From positions 2,356,001 to 2,420,000 of the forward strand of contig JAIUPT010000042.1 in assembly GCA_022315425.1 (NCBI GenBank): a DNA stretch of 64,000 nt, given 5' to 3'. The translations under genes and the position numbers were made by a program. Positions 31,970-42,772 of this stretch are shown one piece after another; the stretch's first letter is position 1, and every line of letters begins with the position of its first letter. The stretch is from Pseudevernia furfuracea (taxonomy: Eukaryota; Ascomycota; Lecanoromycetes; Lecanorales; Parmeliaceae). The notes under the pieces were generated by a model. That model did not search any database and was not told the DNA's origin. It saw only the letters and a list, made by a program, of their open reading frames with translations.

Positions 31970-32010
31970 TTTTTTTTAAAAAAAAAAACAAAAACAAAAA
32001 AAAAAAAAAG
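31970..32010. repeat. T-run/A-run inverted pair
   Basis: A 10-base T run is followed immediately by about 10-12 A, then A-rich sequence with single C interruptions. The pair could form a perfect hairpin of about 10 bp. Confidence 0.7.
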
Positions 32011-32514
32011 GGAATCTCGTCCTTGTAATAAGATGATGATGCTGTGGTACGCTAGCGGAATTGACAAACCCCTTGGCGGCAAGTAAGCATTCGATTTGTA
32101 GAGGACCACCAGTTGATGATAAGGTGGGAGGGAGGGTTGCTTGGCGTGTGTGTGCACGTTTGTTCTGTCACCCGCCCGAGGAAGATATCTGTGTAGAGTT
32201 CAAAAGCAAGCGATGAGATCACAGCAGCTTTCTCGTGAGTAGTCATGTTTGGCATGAGGGCGAGTCTACTGTACTAAGGGAACATGACAGGAATATAAAA
32301 TGAAAAAATGTACGCAATGTTATGAACGCAATATAATGAACGGTCTATCGAATGAGCAGCTAGCTACATAATGAAACCACTCCCCTCACCCCATGTGTGC
32401 CATATCAACCCCATTAACGAAAACACACGAAAATGCAAATCAGCCATCGCCCCCCCCATGCACCGACCCTGCTCGCCATTCATTCAACATGATCCCATAA
32501 TCTCAATGACCCGC

Positions 32515-33808
32515 TTACAAAGTCTTAGCGGCGAAGCCAAGCTGAGGTCCTCCAGATGCGTCATCGAAGACGACGAATTGCGACTTGAGGAAGACATCAC
32601 CGAAGATGGACTGTCCGATGCCGTCGTTGCTCTGGAGACCACCGAAGCAGCTTCCACTCTCGGAAGCAGGCGCGTAGTTCATATAGCTTCCTGGCACCAC
32701 GGCTGAGTAGCCTTCGATCTGGAGCGTGAGGTCGGGGAGGGCGGCGGTGCAGCTGAAGATGTATCCACCGTCTGTTTGGCTGTTGGAGGATCCGGAGACT
32801 TTAGCGTAGTAGGCGGAGACGAGGTCGTCTGGGAGGAGGAGAAGGGAAGTTCCGGTATCAGCGATGGCGGGGATGCTCTCGCTGACTGCGGCTCCAGAGC
32901 CAACGGTGTACCCGCTGGATGTGAAGCCCCAGAAACCTTGGGAGTTGTCCACGGCGGTGTAGGTGATGTCACCAGTGTACTCGCTGGAGTCAATGTAGCC
33001 GAAGTTGTAGCTACCGGGCTCACCCTTCTTCAAGTTGGCGGTGAAGAGTGGGGAGTCGAGGCTGGACTCGGCGTTGGCGAAGAAGGTCTGTACCTGGTTG
33101 GGGGTGACGGTGTTGATGGAGCTGAAGCCGAGGCCGAGGAGGCCATCACTCTGGTCTTGAGCGAATTCTGAGCTAATCGTTTTGGCCAATTCGACTGCTT
33201 GGCCGGTGACGGATGTGCCACCAACGTTGACGACGTCAGTGTAGACGTTGCCACTGGCTGAGCTGCCATCTCCGTAGCTAATACTCCAAGTCTCGCCGGT
33301 ATCGACTTTAGAGGTTTTGGAGTTGGCTGGGTTGTAGATGTTGTGGCCGGTCTGCTCGTTTGCGGGCAGCTCGGAAGAGAAGACCCAGCTACCACCTGTT
33401 AGCAAAGGTGGAATGCTGAAAGCATCATCATACATACAGATCAGAAGATCCCGTATCAAAGTCCAAGTTCAAAGTCTGACCACCAACAGTGACAGACTCG
33501 AGATAAGCCTGGTCATACTGCTCCGGGCTGGCAACAACGGTTCCGTCATCGGTCCCCGCAGCCTTCGAAGCGGCAGCGTTGACTGTGGCGGGTGCATTCG
33601 CACCGATCTTAGCATACTTGCCGTAGACGCGCGCCAGTGCAATAGGACCGGCTATCTTCCTGCCTTGGAGCTTTGGTGGACCCTGAGGGACAGTGAATTT
33701 GGCGGCGCCTGTCACATTGCTTGATCGCTTGGAGATCGATGGATAAGGAGCTGCGGTGACGATCGCTGCAAAGGCCGAAGCGGCGGCGACTTGTTGGAGA
33801 AGATGCAT
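32515..33808 (-). CDS. Secreted pepsin-like aspartic protease (endothiapepsin/penicillopepsin type), 414 aa
   Basis: Exons 33808-33438 and 33388-32515. The 49-base intron has GTATGT, GCTAAC and GTAG. This acceptor was chosen over a nearby CAG because it restores the canonical SSDLWVFSSELP. The ATG at 33808 gives a signal peptide (MHLLQQVAAASAFAAIVTA) and a propeptide. Catalytic Asp residues lie in LDFDTGSSDLW (118) and IADTGTSLLLL (301). The flap is SYGDGSSASGNVYTD, and the end QSIFGDVFLKSQFVVFD is typical. The length matches fungal acid proteases secreted for protein digestion. It is more canonical than the other protease in the window (12.6-14.1 kb). The two are separate subfamilies, not a recent tandem copy. 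Confidence 0.93.
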
Positions 33809-33926
33809 ATTGATGATGGATGAGGGCAATACTGGAGGTGCAGATCAAGAGCTTGTGATTCTTGCGATGGAAGATGGGCGAGTGAATGAGGCTGTTGCTG
33901 TACTTTTTCAGAGGGGGTCAATGGCT

Positions 33927-33936
33927 CCTTTATAGG
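33927..33936 (-). promoter_or_regulatory. TATA box of the aspartic protease gene
   Basis: CCTATAAAGG on the minus strand, about 120 bases before the start codon at 33808. Confidence 0.5.
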
Positions 33937-33937
33937 C

Positions 33938-35076
33938 GTTTGGGTGTCCATCACGACAATCTGCCCCCAAGTGGTCGATGAGCGCATTGCATCCTTGGTG
34001 TTCACAGACTGCCAATAGCAGGCACGTTCCGAGTAGAGACACATTGCACCGGCTGAGCGCTGAGCATACAGGAAGGAGACTCGGAGCAGGTTTAGGGGAT
34101 TGGTGAGCCAACTTGGCTCACCATAGGTTGAAGGCAAATTTGTTCGCCGCCGTCAAGGAGCATGCCGATTGATGTTGAAACTAGAGGGACCAATCACCTT
34201 AGAAATAGACGGCCGTCCTGTCGATCCGCCGAAGTCTCAGAAGAATAGCCAGGAGTAGCAGATCCAGTGGGGGGCGGGAGACTGCAGTTAGAAGGTGGCG
34301 GGGGATGCATTGTACCTGCACCAGCCTGCATTGGTCCTATGATTGGCGCAAGCTTTGCAGTAAAACAAAGGGCTATCAGGGATCAGGCTGTGAGCCTGTG
34401 AGTGGATGCTACTACAAAGGAGCAACCTAGGAGCTACCTAGTGGGGAAGGAAAGGAGCAGGCCTTTGAGATAAGAGAGAAGCGAGGCTTTCGGTACGCTC
34501 CGCACCTTCGCTCCGTCCACACACCTTTATATTGTCACCTTCCCAATCGGGCAAGTGGGCCCTTATGCGCAACACCAAACCGAACGATACCTATCTCTGA
34601 CGAATTGCGACCACAGCCGGACACAAAAAGGTGCCTCGGTATGGTAATGATCCGCGCATAGCATTGCGGCCGGAAGAATTGGTCGAATTACATGCAGAGC
34701 ATTACCCCCTTGAATTTCGGGTACCTGCAGAAGGGGCAGGCAAATATTTGTCTTCTTTGCCATGCTATTGATCATCTCCGTGAGTATCATCTGCAAGTCC
34801 CCAGAAACGCAATCATTGACCCGCAGTTCCGAGCGAAGCAGTTCAAAAAAAATACATCGATTGAGGACTGGGGTCGCATACTAACTCAGCAAAGCGGAGA
34901 AAATAGGGGCACAGCAATGCCGCCACTCATTCGCAGGAATTTCACATCCCACATCCTGAATCCTCGCTGAATGCCGTGCATTTTTGTTCCTTCCCGATGC
35001 TTGATCAAACGGGGTTACTGCCGATATTTACCTGGCTGCTAAGAGAAAATAGAAAGCACCGCAACACCATTGTACC
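33938..35076. other. Gene-free stretch, 1.1 kb
   Basis: Upstream DNA of the protease. The frame at 34692-34970 contains an ICLLCHAIDH segment but has no further support. Nothing else is seen. Confidence 0.45.
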
Positions 35077-35130
35077 AGCGCCGTTAGGAATCGAACCTAA
35101 TACGAACTAAATACCTCTGGCCACACTAAG
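35077..35130 (-). other. tRNA-like fragment (3' half with perfect B box)
   Basis: On the minus strand, TTAGG-TTCGATT-CCTAA forms a perfect five-pair T arm with the B-box consensus GGTTCGATTCC. It is followed by CGGCGCT, as in an acceptor 3' strand. Upstream, TGGCCAGAGG resembles an A box with a base missing. No matching 5' acceptor strand is found and the A-to-B spacing is too short, so this is more likely a truncated tRNA or tRNA-derived repeat than a working gene. Confidence 0.35.
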
Positions 35131-35434
35131 TGAAATCAACAGAACCAACATTAGTAACTAGACTGGCAGGTTAAGCGGAGAGAATCAAAAGTAGATGAGA
35201 AACGTTCGAAATGCTCTTGACATCATGTGAATGTAGATGGTAACGTGGTCTGAGATAAGTCACGACCTCCCACCCCTGCCGAAGCGTGTGCCTTGTCTGT
35301 CACTATCCGTCTCAGATTGATATCTCTACTAAACGCCTGTGGGCTTCTGATTGGATCATCCTAAACCCTTGCCCTTGCAGCGCTACCTTATGGTCCCGTA
35401 GTCTAGGTATTGAGAGGATGTGCATGATAGGACA

Positions 35435-36529
35435 TTAGAACTTCAGCGGCTGATTCAAATCGACCTGTATACCAACGGAGAGCTGCGGTATCTGTTTGTA
35501 TTTCCCCAATAACAATTGCCTCGTGTTTTGTAAAACCTGTAAGACCAAGTTAGTCTCCACCCGGACCTATACCAGCTCTATGCGCATACCTCAACATAAC
35601 TCTGGCCTGGCCTCGAATACAGCGTCTCCAACAATGCCCAACTCATAGCTCCTACATGGCTCCCCGCAATATTCGCATCCGCGCTCGTCTGATCATCTCT
35701 ACACCCACTGAACATAAACACACTCTTCCCCTCATGTACCCAATCCTCCTGGAAATGCTCTTCCTCTAACCCCTCCTCATGGTGTTCACCCCTATGTTTC
35801 AGCCCTGAGAAGAAAGATTGGGCACCGGCGAACAGCGCTTTGGCGTCGTTGATTTTATTCGCCGAGAAGCCACCCTGCAAGAGACCTTGGGCATGAGCCA
35901 AGAGGCTGACGCCTTCCTTGACGCTGTCGACTAGGCTGACGTTGCCTTCGGAGTCTGTGCGATAGACGAAAGGAAGTTCGATGGCGGAGCCTGAGTGGCA
36001 GCAATCGAATACTACGAAAAGACTGCTGCTGGGATGAAGCTTGGACACGAGATGTCGGTGTAGGGTATCGCTGTCCAATTGCCCATGCGTCTGATAGTCA
36101 ACGGGCACAATCGTATCGTCGTATCCGCTTTCTCGGTCACCGTCTGGATCTCGGACCTGGCCACCGTGGCCAGAGTAATGTAGGAAGCACTGTGTATTAG
36201 GCTCGCTGACGAGCCAGTCCATTGCGGCCAGGATGTTGCGGCCTGAAGCGTAGAATGGGCCCTGGCGGTCATCGGTGACAATCACCATGCTGCGTTCATC
36301 GGTGGGATAGCCGCGGGAGATGAGGAATTGGGACTATACAAGTCTCAGCATATCATGGTCGGAAGATGCGGGGGTGGTTCGAAGTAATTACCATGTTGCG
36401 GACATCTTGCCGGCAGCCACGAAGGGCGCTCTGCTGGCCCTCGTAGTTGATGCCTATGAGAAGGGATTTGCGGCGAGTGGTACGAGGACCATAGTTATTC
36501 TGGTAACCTTGGGTATTGTACTGTGACAT
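35435..36529 (-). CDS. Metacaspase (C14-like cysteine peptidase), 327 aa
   Basis: Exons 36529-36392, 36333-35590 and 35536-35435, total 328 codons. Introns are 58 bases (GTAATT to TATAG) and 53 bases (GTATGC, GACTAAC, TTACAG). The catalytic dyad is visible: His in FLHYSGHGGQ (about 102) and Cys in VVFDCCHSGSA (about 158). The calcium-binding and substrate-pocket signatures DPDGDRESGYDDTIVPVDY lie between them. The C-terminal exon gives the usual LLLGKYKQIPQLSVG end. The N-terminus is only about 20 residues (MSQYNTQGYQNN) before RRKSLLIGINY, so the long Pro/Gln/Tyr-rich prodomain of many fungal type I metacaspases is short or lies on an unseen upstream exon. Metacaspases cleave after Arg/Lys and act in stress and ageing. 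Confidence 0.92.
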
Positions 36530-37276
36530 CTTGTCTGATGCTGTCGTTGTGGAAGAGCATCAAGCATCAGCTCACAGCAAGCCCCGCCAACAGCTGCCTC
36601 TTTGGATATCACGTTACCAAGCCACTTAGAGACTAGCCTCCCCATTCCTAAAATAGATATATGGACCTAGAAGATTTTGCACTCGAACAGCTTCATTCCG
36701 CTCGAAGAACATATAACGACTCAACCAATTTGATCGAGGCAAAGTCTACATGAGGCTCCTGGAGTTTAGGTGGCATGGAAATCTTGATGAGACTTGAGAA
36801 AGAAAAACAGTTGATTGAGCCATTCTATTTTCCACGCCGCGTTACCCTCAAATGCGAGATGCTCGAGGCTCGCCCTCTCTCCTATTCCTCTTTCACGAGC
36901 CTACACTACAATTGTTTGAGGACAGAGGTTGCTAGTTTGAAAGACAATCCTTCCAGCACCGGAGTTAGATGGATTCCAGCCAATCAAACGGCAAGTGTAA
37001 ACAAGGTCTCATAGCTATGGTTTACATTGCATGCATGCATGCTTCTTCGCCTCAATCCTTGTTTGCATTGCCATTTGCCTGCAAATGCCTCACCTTCCTC
37101 TCTTAAGAATTACTACTTACTATCTCTCTCTTTGACAAAATGACTCATGCATCCAACATGCAGTCAGCTCTGTCATCCTGCATGAATCCTTCAACAAGAA
37201 AAAAAAAAGTACATCAATAACAACATGTCCAGAACATATCTTCTAGGAACCGTTTGGCCCCCTGAATTTACTGAAA
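36530..37276. other. Intergenic region between divergent genes
   Basis: Separates the metacaspase (minus) from the methyltransferase (plus). It includes a short GCAT repeat at 37028-37042 and an A run near 37199-37208. No gene is seen. Confidence 0.5.
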
Positions 37277-38271
37277 ATGGTATCCAATACCTTCGACATT
37301 GACGAGCTTCTCAAGATCTACGGCGCCAGCCCTGATTACCGTCCCCAATTCGAACACCGTGTCAACATAGTCAAGTCTTGGAACATCCTTCCCGGCTCTC
37401 GTGTCCTTGAAATTGGTCCAGGCCAAGGCGACTGTACCATCGTACTCGCAACAGCAGTAGGTGAGAGCGGACATGTCGACGCCGTGGATCCTGCCTCTTT
37501 GAGTTATGGTACGCCTATCTTCCCCCCCTTCCTCGCACATAAGATTTCCTCTTCTCCTGCAGCACCATCTCACCTCCCTGCTCAGGCTCCCCAATCACAA
37601 TCGGCCAATCCCAAGCCCAGCTGTCCGCCTCCCATCTCGGTCCTCGTATCAGCTGGATCGAAGACTCCCCAGAACACCACCTCTCCACCACCGCGTCATC
37701 CCAGACCCCTTACACACATGTCGTCCTCTTTCACACCCTCTGGTACTTCTCTTCGCCTTCAACCTTTCCATCCCTCCTACGCCTCCTCCCCACCCACACA
37801 ACCCCGGACGCGAACCTCTGTATTGCCGAATACGCCCTCCGCGCCCCTTCTCTAGCCTCGGTGCCGCACGTGCTGGCGGCTCTGACTTCGGGCAGGCTAC
37901 AAGCTGAAGAGGGGGGTGAGGAGAGGAATGTGAGGAACATCAGTGAGCCGGAGTTGATCAAAGCTGTAGTGAAAAGCGAGGGGTGGTCCATCAAAGAAGA
38001 GAAGGTAGTGGTGCCACCGAAAGGGCTGCACGATGGAAGGTGGGAGGTTTTGAATCTATTGAGTGGAGCGTTTCAGAGGGAAGTGGAAGAGATAGCGAAG
38101 CAAAACGAGGGTCTCGGAGGGGTCTTGAAGAGTATGAAGGGGGCTGTCGTGGGGGCTTTGGAGGTAGTGGAGGGTGGGGTAAAGGGCGTGGAGACGATGA
38201 GTGTTTGGGTTGGCAAGATGGATAAGGGGCCGGGGTTGTTGAGCGTCGAAAAAGTGTCTTTGTCTGATTAG
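37277..38271 (+). CDS. SAM-dependent methyltransferase, 305 aa
   Basis: Exons 37277-37508 and 37586-38271, total 306 codons. The 77-base intron has a GTACGC donor and a TGCTCAG acceptor. An earlier AG at 37562 keeps a frame open but gives a Pro-rich nonsense product, whereas the chosen site restores YGSPITIGQSQAQLSASHLG. Motif I is SRVLEIGPGQGDCTIVLA (about residues 41-58), followed by VDAVDPASLSYGSP. Then come TPYTHVVLFHTLWYFSS and LLPTHTTPDANLCIAEYALRA, as in a common fungal Methyltransf family found near secondary-metabolite and housekeeping genes. The C-terminal half is helical (REVEEIAKQNEGLGGVLKSM). It is probably a cytosolic small-molecule methyltransferase of unknown substrate. Confidence 0.85.
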
Positions 38272-38387
38272 GTATTTGGAAGAGTGTTACTTTTCTTTCA
38301 ATTTTCAGGCAGTCTGGCAGCTTTGTGTCATGTCTCTGCCATGTTTACATCCTATCGCTTTGTACCATGGCAGAGAACATGTACTTA

Positions 38388-39454
38388 CTCGAGGAATAGA
38401 ACTTCGTCCTCTCTAGAAGCAGGATGAGATTGTCGCCTGCACTCCCTTAGAGCCTGCCATTCCAACCGATCGTAGTCAGCAATGGAAGGAGTCCCAAGGC
38501 TCCCTTCACGCTCATAGCTCATATCACTAATGTTAGAATCCGTACCCACGTCTTCCCAAAACTTCAGAGCGTACCACCTCGACCCTATGTCCCGCACGAC
38601 TATGCATGTTCCGTGCAACGGCAGCGAGCTAAGCCATCGGGTTTTCGTCACAAAAAGGTACATGACGCGTAGCTACGAGGTTTGCAATGAGAGTATGAGA
38701 CGGGCTGTCATTTGGACCGATGTCGCTAGGTTCTCAATCCCTGACCTTGCCCCGTGATGAACGCGGTGACGAAGGCGTCATCGCGGAGATCTTTTGGCGC
38801 TGAAAGTTGGAACATTCCACAGCACGTCGGGCTTGAATCGGACAGAGGGGATTTACCTACAAGCAACTGAATTAGGACATTTTGATGGACTTTCAACCAT
38901 GTTGGTCGCTGAAAGCCAGCCGTCAGTGACAAAGGAACCGATTTCGCTTCGTCCGACTACGCAGTTGTCGGTGATGTAGCCTGACAGGCCACGAGTCTTG
39001 TTGGGTGAGACCTAAGAGAGACTTAGGTGCACTCAGCTCTGGCCCTGCGGCTTCTATAGAGACGGGACGGGTTTGTACATGTTGGAGTTAGTCCGCGGAT
39101 AGCGTCGTGGGGCTGGCTTGGAGGAGTGAGTTTGTAGTCTTGAGTGAAGGCCATGGGTAGCGTGACAGCACCGCTGGCTTCCGAGTCTGGATACCCTCGT
39201 CGTAGGTAGTAAAGGATCGCAGCCATTTATTCCAGCAGATTCTCGTCTACGACCTGATAGCAATACAGCGCTGCCGTTTGCGAACACATGACTCGTATGA
39301 AGTCAAACTCAGTAGAGTATAGTCCGGAGCCACAAGCTCTATCTACGATGGGTAGTGACAGCGTTGGGAGACTGAGCGCGCCTGATGTCGATTGATTGGG
39401 ACTGGAATTGGATACGCTGAAGTGACGGTGAGAACGGAAGCTACGCAGGATCAT
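38388..39454 (-). CDS. Probable multi-exon hypothetical gene, structure unresolved
   Basis: Several minus-strand segments look coding. 39454-39230 starts MILRSFRSHRHFSVSNS. 39226-39023 contains FTQDYKLTPPSQPHDAI. About 39025-38860 reads NKTRGLSGYITDNCVVGRSE. About 38830-38740 reads APKDLRDDAFVTAFITGQ. 38663-38388 reads HGTCIVVRDIGSRWYALKFW and ends DEVLFLE. Candidate donors and acceptors exist (for example CTTTCAG near 38807 and CCTCGTAG near 38676), but I could not chain all segments in one frame. It could be one gene with unusual splicing, two small genes, or a pseudogene. No family is recognised. The coordinates are outer limits, not an exon model. Confidence 0.4.
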
Positions 39455-39617
39455 AGTTCGTCATTAACCCAACGCTACGTACCTTAGAAGTTTCGGACTA
39501 TATGACAGTCCGAGGAGTCTTGGCATTTTCCAGCACATCAAGTTATACTCCGTACTACTGTTTTCCAGCGTGTCTCATCTCATCTCCTTCTCCTTCGATT
39601 GTCTCCTACCCAACAAC

Positions 39618-40010
39618 ATGCCTCGCCCATCCATCACCCCTGGTCGCATCTGTCTAACCGTATCCGCTCTCGTCACATCCATCGGTTGCTTTGTTGCCGA
39701 CTGGAGTGAATCTCACATTCTAAATCCGCGCTGGCCTCCCCATGCCAAATTCCACAATGGTCAGACCATGTCGTTCGGTCTCGCTGCAGGCATTTTGACC
39801 GCCTACTATACCTGGCGGGCTACCTCTCAACCCAAAGATTCGTTGATGACCGCGGCTATCTTCGGTAGCCTATACTATGTTACTGCGCTGAGCGGGATTC
39901 TGTATCCGGGGACTCTTGCAGTTGATCCAGAATTTGGGGAAGGCTTTCCCCAATTCTGGTTCTTTGTGGTGATGACTGGGCTGTCATGGTTGGGATATCT
40001 GCTTGAGTAG
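39618..40010 (+). CDS. DUF6640-like four-TM membrane protein, 130 aa
   Basis: Single exon. The ATG at 39618 (MPRPSITPGRICLTV) is preferred over the upstream GTG at 39570. Four hydrophobic segments are visible: about 9-25, 50-66, 73-92 and 112-128. Between the first two lies the hallmark WSESHILNPRWPPHAKFHNGQT, which I recognise from the fungal/bacterial DUF6640 family. Its members are small integral membrane proteins of unknown function, sometimes mislabelled acetyltransferase. Length is normal for the family. The gene converges with the secreted-protein gene at 40.2-40.9 kb, 205 bases apart. Confidence 0.8.
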   Translation: MPRPSITPGRICLTVSALVTSIGCFVADWSESHILNPRWPPHAKFHNGQTMSFGLAAGILTAYYTWRATSQPKDSLMTAAIFGSLYYVTALSGILYPGTLAVDPEFGEGFPQFWFFVVMTGLSWLGYLLE

Positions 40011-40215
40011 AGGAGGCTGAGGAGACAGATGCTATGGTGAGAAGGACCCATGTCCAGAAATACTTTGCTCGCTGATCGCTCATGGGTATCTACAGGCACC
40101 AGCCATACACTGTTGCGGCTGCGAGCTTGTAGCACGGGTCGCCTCAGCTACACTGAGTCCACGCTCCATCCCATATATGCCTAGTTCCTACATCACTAGA
40201 CTCATCAAGCCACTC

Positions 40216-40854
40216 TCAAGCCTCAACGATTTCAACTGGCACCGATGTCCCGTTCCCTGAGCCAATCTCCTCAACCAGGCCCGTACCATCAGGAGGATCC
40301 GGATCAAGCTTATACCCAATAACAGCGACTCTCCAACCAACCCCATGCCCAATTGGCGCGACCCCCCCTAGGCCCCCATGATCCTGGCAAATTTCGATTA
40401 TCTCAATCGCCAAAGCCCTAGCCTGCTCGAACGAGAATGAATCTCTGATATGAGGATCTTCCGAAGCGATCTGCACCGCGCAGGTACTCTTTACTGAGTG
40501 TACGGCGTATGGAGGCTTATGGGGTAGCTTTGGGCATCGTTCTTCTATGAAGTCTTGGATGCGGCGATAGTTGGGAAATGTACGGAAGTAGTTGAGTGTA
40601 GAACGGCAGCCCTCGACGTCTGTGGGTCGGTGCTGTGAGCGATTCGAGAAACACTCGATCACGCCTATGGGTGCTGGTGGCAGCGGTGGAGCATTTGTAC
40701 TATTTTTGGGTAACGAAGTATGCTGGACGACACCAGATAAGGTCCGTGGATAGGCCCATTGCGTCTCTCCGAATACCTTTGCTTGGGGATACGCCAATAC
40801 CGTTAAACAACAATTAAACAGTGTTGCAGTCATGACGACGGCCCGGAGAGCCAT
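40216..40854 (-). CDS. Small secreted protein of unknown function, 212 aa
   Basis: Single exon from the ATG at 40854. The N-terminus MALRAVVMTATLFNCCLTVLA is a signal peptide. The mature part has regularly spaced cysteines (IECFSN, VEGCRSTLN, ERCPKL, STCAVQI, EICQDHGG) consistent with two disulphides plus one. It has a characteristic order: RPTDVEGCRSTLNYFRTFP, then FSFEQARALAIEIIEICQDHGGLGG, then GVGWRVAVIG. I recognise this pattern as common among secreted dothideomycete proteins of unknown role, some considered candidate effectors. A Pro/Ser-rich linker (about 45-60) follows the signal peptide. Function is not established. Confidence 0.75.
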   Translation of the reverse strand: MALRAVVMTATLFNCCLTVLAYPQAKVFGETQWAYPRTLSGVVQHTSLPKNSTNAPPLPPAPIGVIECFSNRSQHRPTDVEGCRSTLNYFRTFPNYRRIQDFIEERCPKLPHKPPYAVHSVKSTCAVQIASEDPHIRDSFSFEQARALAIEIIEICQDHGGLGGVAPIGHGVGWRVAVIGYKLDPDPPDGTGLVEEIGSGNGTSVPVEIVEA

Positions 40855-42029
40855 AGTGCTTTGACAGGCCGGAAGCACGGCTCATCGAAGTGTCGAGGAT
40901 GGGTTGTGGATGTTACGACATAACCGTTGATCAAGTTGGAGTAGTCGTCACGAGTTCTCCTTTTCGAGTAGGAATTATGTGTAGATAACGACAACAATGT
41001 CTTGACGATTGTGTTTGAAAGCACAGTGAACATTGAGCAAGTCACTGTCAAAGAGGGCCCCCGTTTGAGCTTTGAGACATGATGAAGGTCCTTGGCCGTG
41101 GAGGGTGATGGTGCTCAGATCACGCGGCTATATTCAAAGGCTCTCAAAGTCTGCGCACATTAATCCGTGGCTCGCGAAGTCGCGAATCGCAAAATTCAAA
41201 GAGGCGCCAACGGATTCGGTCTGCTAAGTGCTTGCATGTGCAAGGAAATCGCCTTTTAACAAGCTTTAGTATCCTGTCAGCAAGAATGACTGGCTGCGGT
41301 ACCCTGGTCATCATTCAATCAGGACCCACCATCGCCTCTACATTAATATTCAACACATTGGCATTCCAAGGACCACCTCCCCGACCAGCATAACCCTGTT
41401 CGACGCCGTCATCCAGCAACAGTCTACGGCCCCTTTGTCGGCCACCGGAGATCCTGTGCACCGGATCTGCTACCAAAACCGCCAATAATGTAAATGCTCA
41501 CGCGCTACACCGATCTACAACAAATTTTGCATGAATCTCCAGACAATCCGGCTTACCGAACCATCTTGTTATGTACCCCCAAAACATGCCTGCGCAATCT
41601 CCCCACACGTTTCCGGAGACTGAGAAGTCTGTCCCAAAACAAGCAACACATAAGGGGAGGAGTCTGGACTGTGGAAACCTCCATCCAGCCCACCATCCGC
41701 CATTTGCATAAATAAACATAGGAAAATCATATCTAAATGTATGTACCTACTCTATGTAGCAAGACGGACGAACTGAACGCTTCAAATCCGCAAACTCGTA
41801 ACCCATCCCATCCCATCCCCAATATAGATTAAAACGAATATCAAAACCCCCATGCACGGAAGAACCTCTCCATGCTACCTACATATGCCGTTTTTGTCAG
41901 ACCCCACTTGTGGATAAGTAATGTAATGTGCTGGTTTATTTTCAAATAGTGGAGATTGCCAAGAATGGTGCATGTCTGTCATTGTCTCGATCGTTCGTGA
42001 ACCACACGGTTGTTGGACAGAGGCTAGGT

Positions 42030-42180
42030 AGAGTAGAGTAAGTCGGGGCCTGTAGACGCGTGCTCTACTCTACTGTACTCTACTCTACGCTACGCTACAG
42101 CCATGGCTGCTATAGGAGGTGGATCTATGCGTGCTCCGATGCTTGCTTGCGTGCGTGCGGGCTAGTAGAGTAGAGTAGAG
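42030..42180. repeat. TCTAC/GTAGA pentanucleotide repeats in inverted orientation
   Basis: CTCTA units run at about 42061-42097 (with GCTAC variants). The complementary TAGAG units occur at 42030-42042 and 42163-42180, so the unit appears in both orientations within 150 bases and could fold back. Confidence 0.7.
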
Positions 42181-42448
42181 CAGGGGGAGTTTGAGGTTCG
42201 CTGGGTAGCGTGAAAAAGCGGGGATGGTCGGGATCCAAAACTGTTGAAGATAGTGGCAATCAGCCCTATCTACTAGCGGCTTGGCAACGGCACACACTTG
42301 ATGGGTTTCACACTCCATGTATTCTTACCTCCTTAGAGCATTATCTAGACAGCCTGATGGCCTGTTATTCAACAAAAACCTACCTTTCCTTTTAAGTACT
42401 GTACCCCACACTACCTACCCCACACACCGTTTTCCTTTTTCACCTTGT

Positions 42449-42480
42449 TTTTTTTTTTTTTTTTTGCTCCTTTTTTTTTT
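42449..42480. repeat. Interrupted T run
   Basis: A 17-base T run, then GCTCC, then a further 10 T. Confidence 0.85.
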
Positions 42481-42751
42481 TGCGCTGGTTGAGGATAGAG
42501 TACTGTAGAGCATGGGCTGAGTGTGACGCAATCAATATCTCACGTCGACGCCGTCTAAGTATGCTTGGCGTGGTTCGATTGCTGTCTGTATCTTGAAATC
42601 TGGGCGGTGTGTGTGCTGTTCATTTCAGTACGATACGAGGAAATGCTGAAGTATCTGAAGGGGAGAATGTTGAGGGTGTTAGCGCAGGGTTTTTTTACAG
42701 AGTTGTTTACAGAGAACTTCGGCTACGGTGTGGATTGATGTTCTTGGGCAT

Positions 42752-42772
42752 TGTGTGTGTGTGTGTGTGTGT
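42752..42772. repeat. GT dinucleotide microsatellite
   Basis: About ten GT units in an otherwise unremarkable intergenic stretch. Confidence 0.85.

Larger units (their letters stand above)
30156..32514. other. 2.3 kb repeat-rich region without genes
   Basis: It holds several simple-sequence tracts listed separately (tetranucleotides near 30.8 kb, C/G run near 31.05 kb, purine tract 31.67-31.86 kb, T/A runs near 32.0 kb) and a tract of AATAG repeats near 30942-30966. Frames here, including those through the purine tract, are artefacts of low complexity. No RNA gene is seen. Confidence 0.6.

Noticed and set aside
31501..31997. Leu/Phe/Ser or Glu/Lys/Arg frames through the purine tract
   Set aside because: All three registers on both strands stay open only because of the low-complexity repeat.
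12609..33808. Tandem-duplicated protease pair
   Set aside because: The two pepsin-like proteases differ in propeptide, intron position and active-site surroundings and lie 19 kb apart, so a recent duplication is not supported.
34692..34970. Frame with ICLLCHAIDH segment
   Set aside because: CxxC by chance; no Zn-finger spacing and no upstream or downstream exon.
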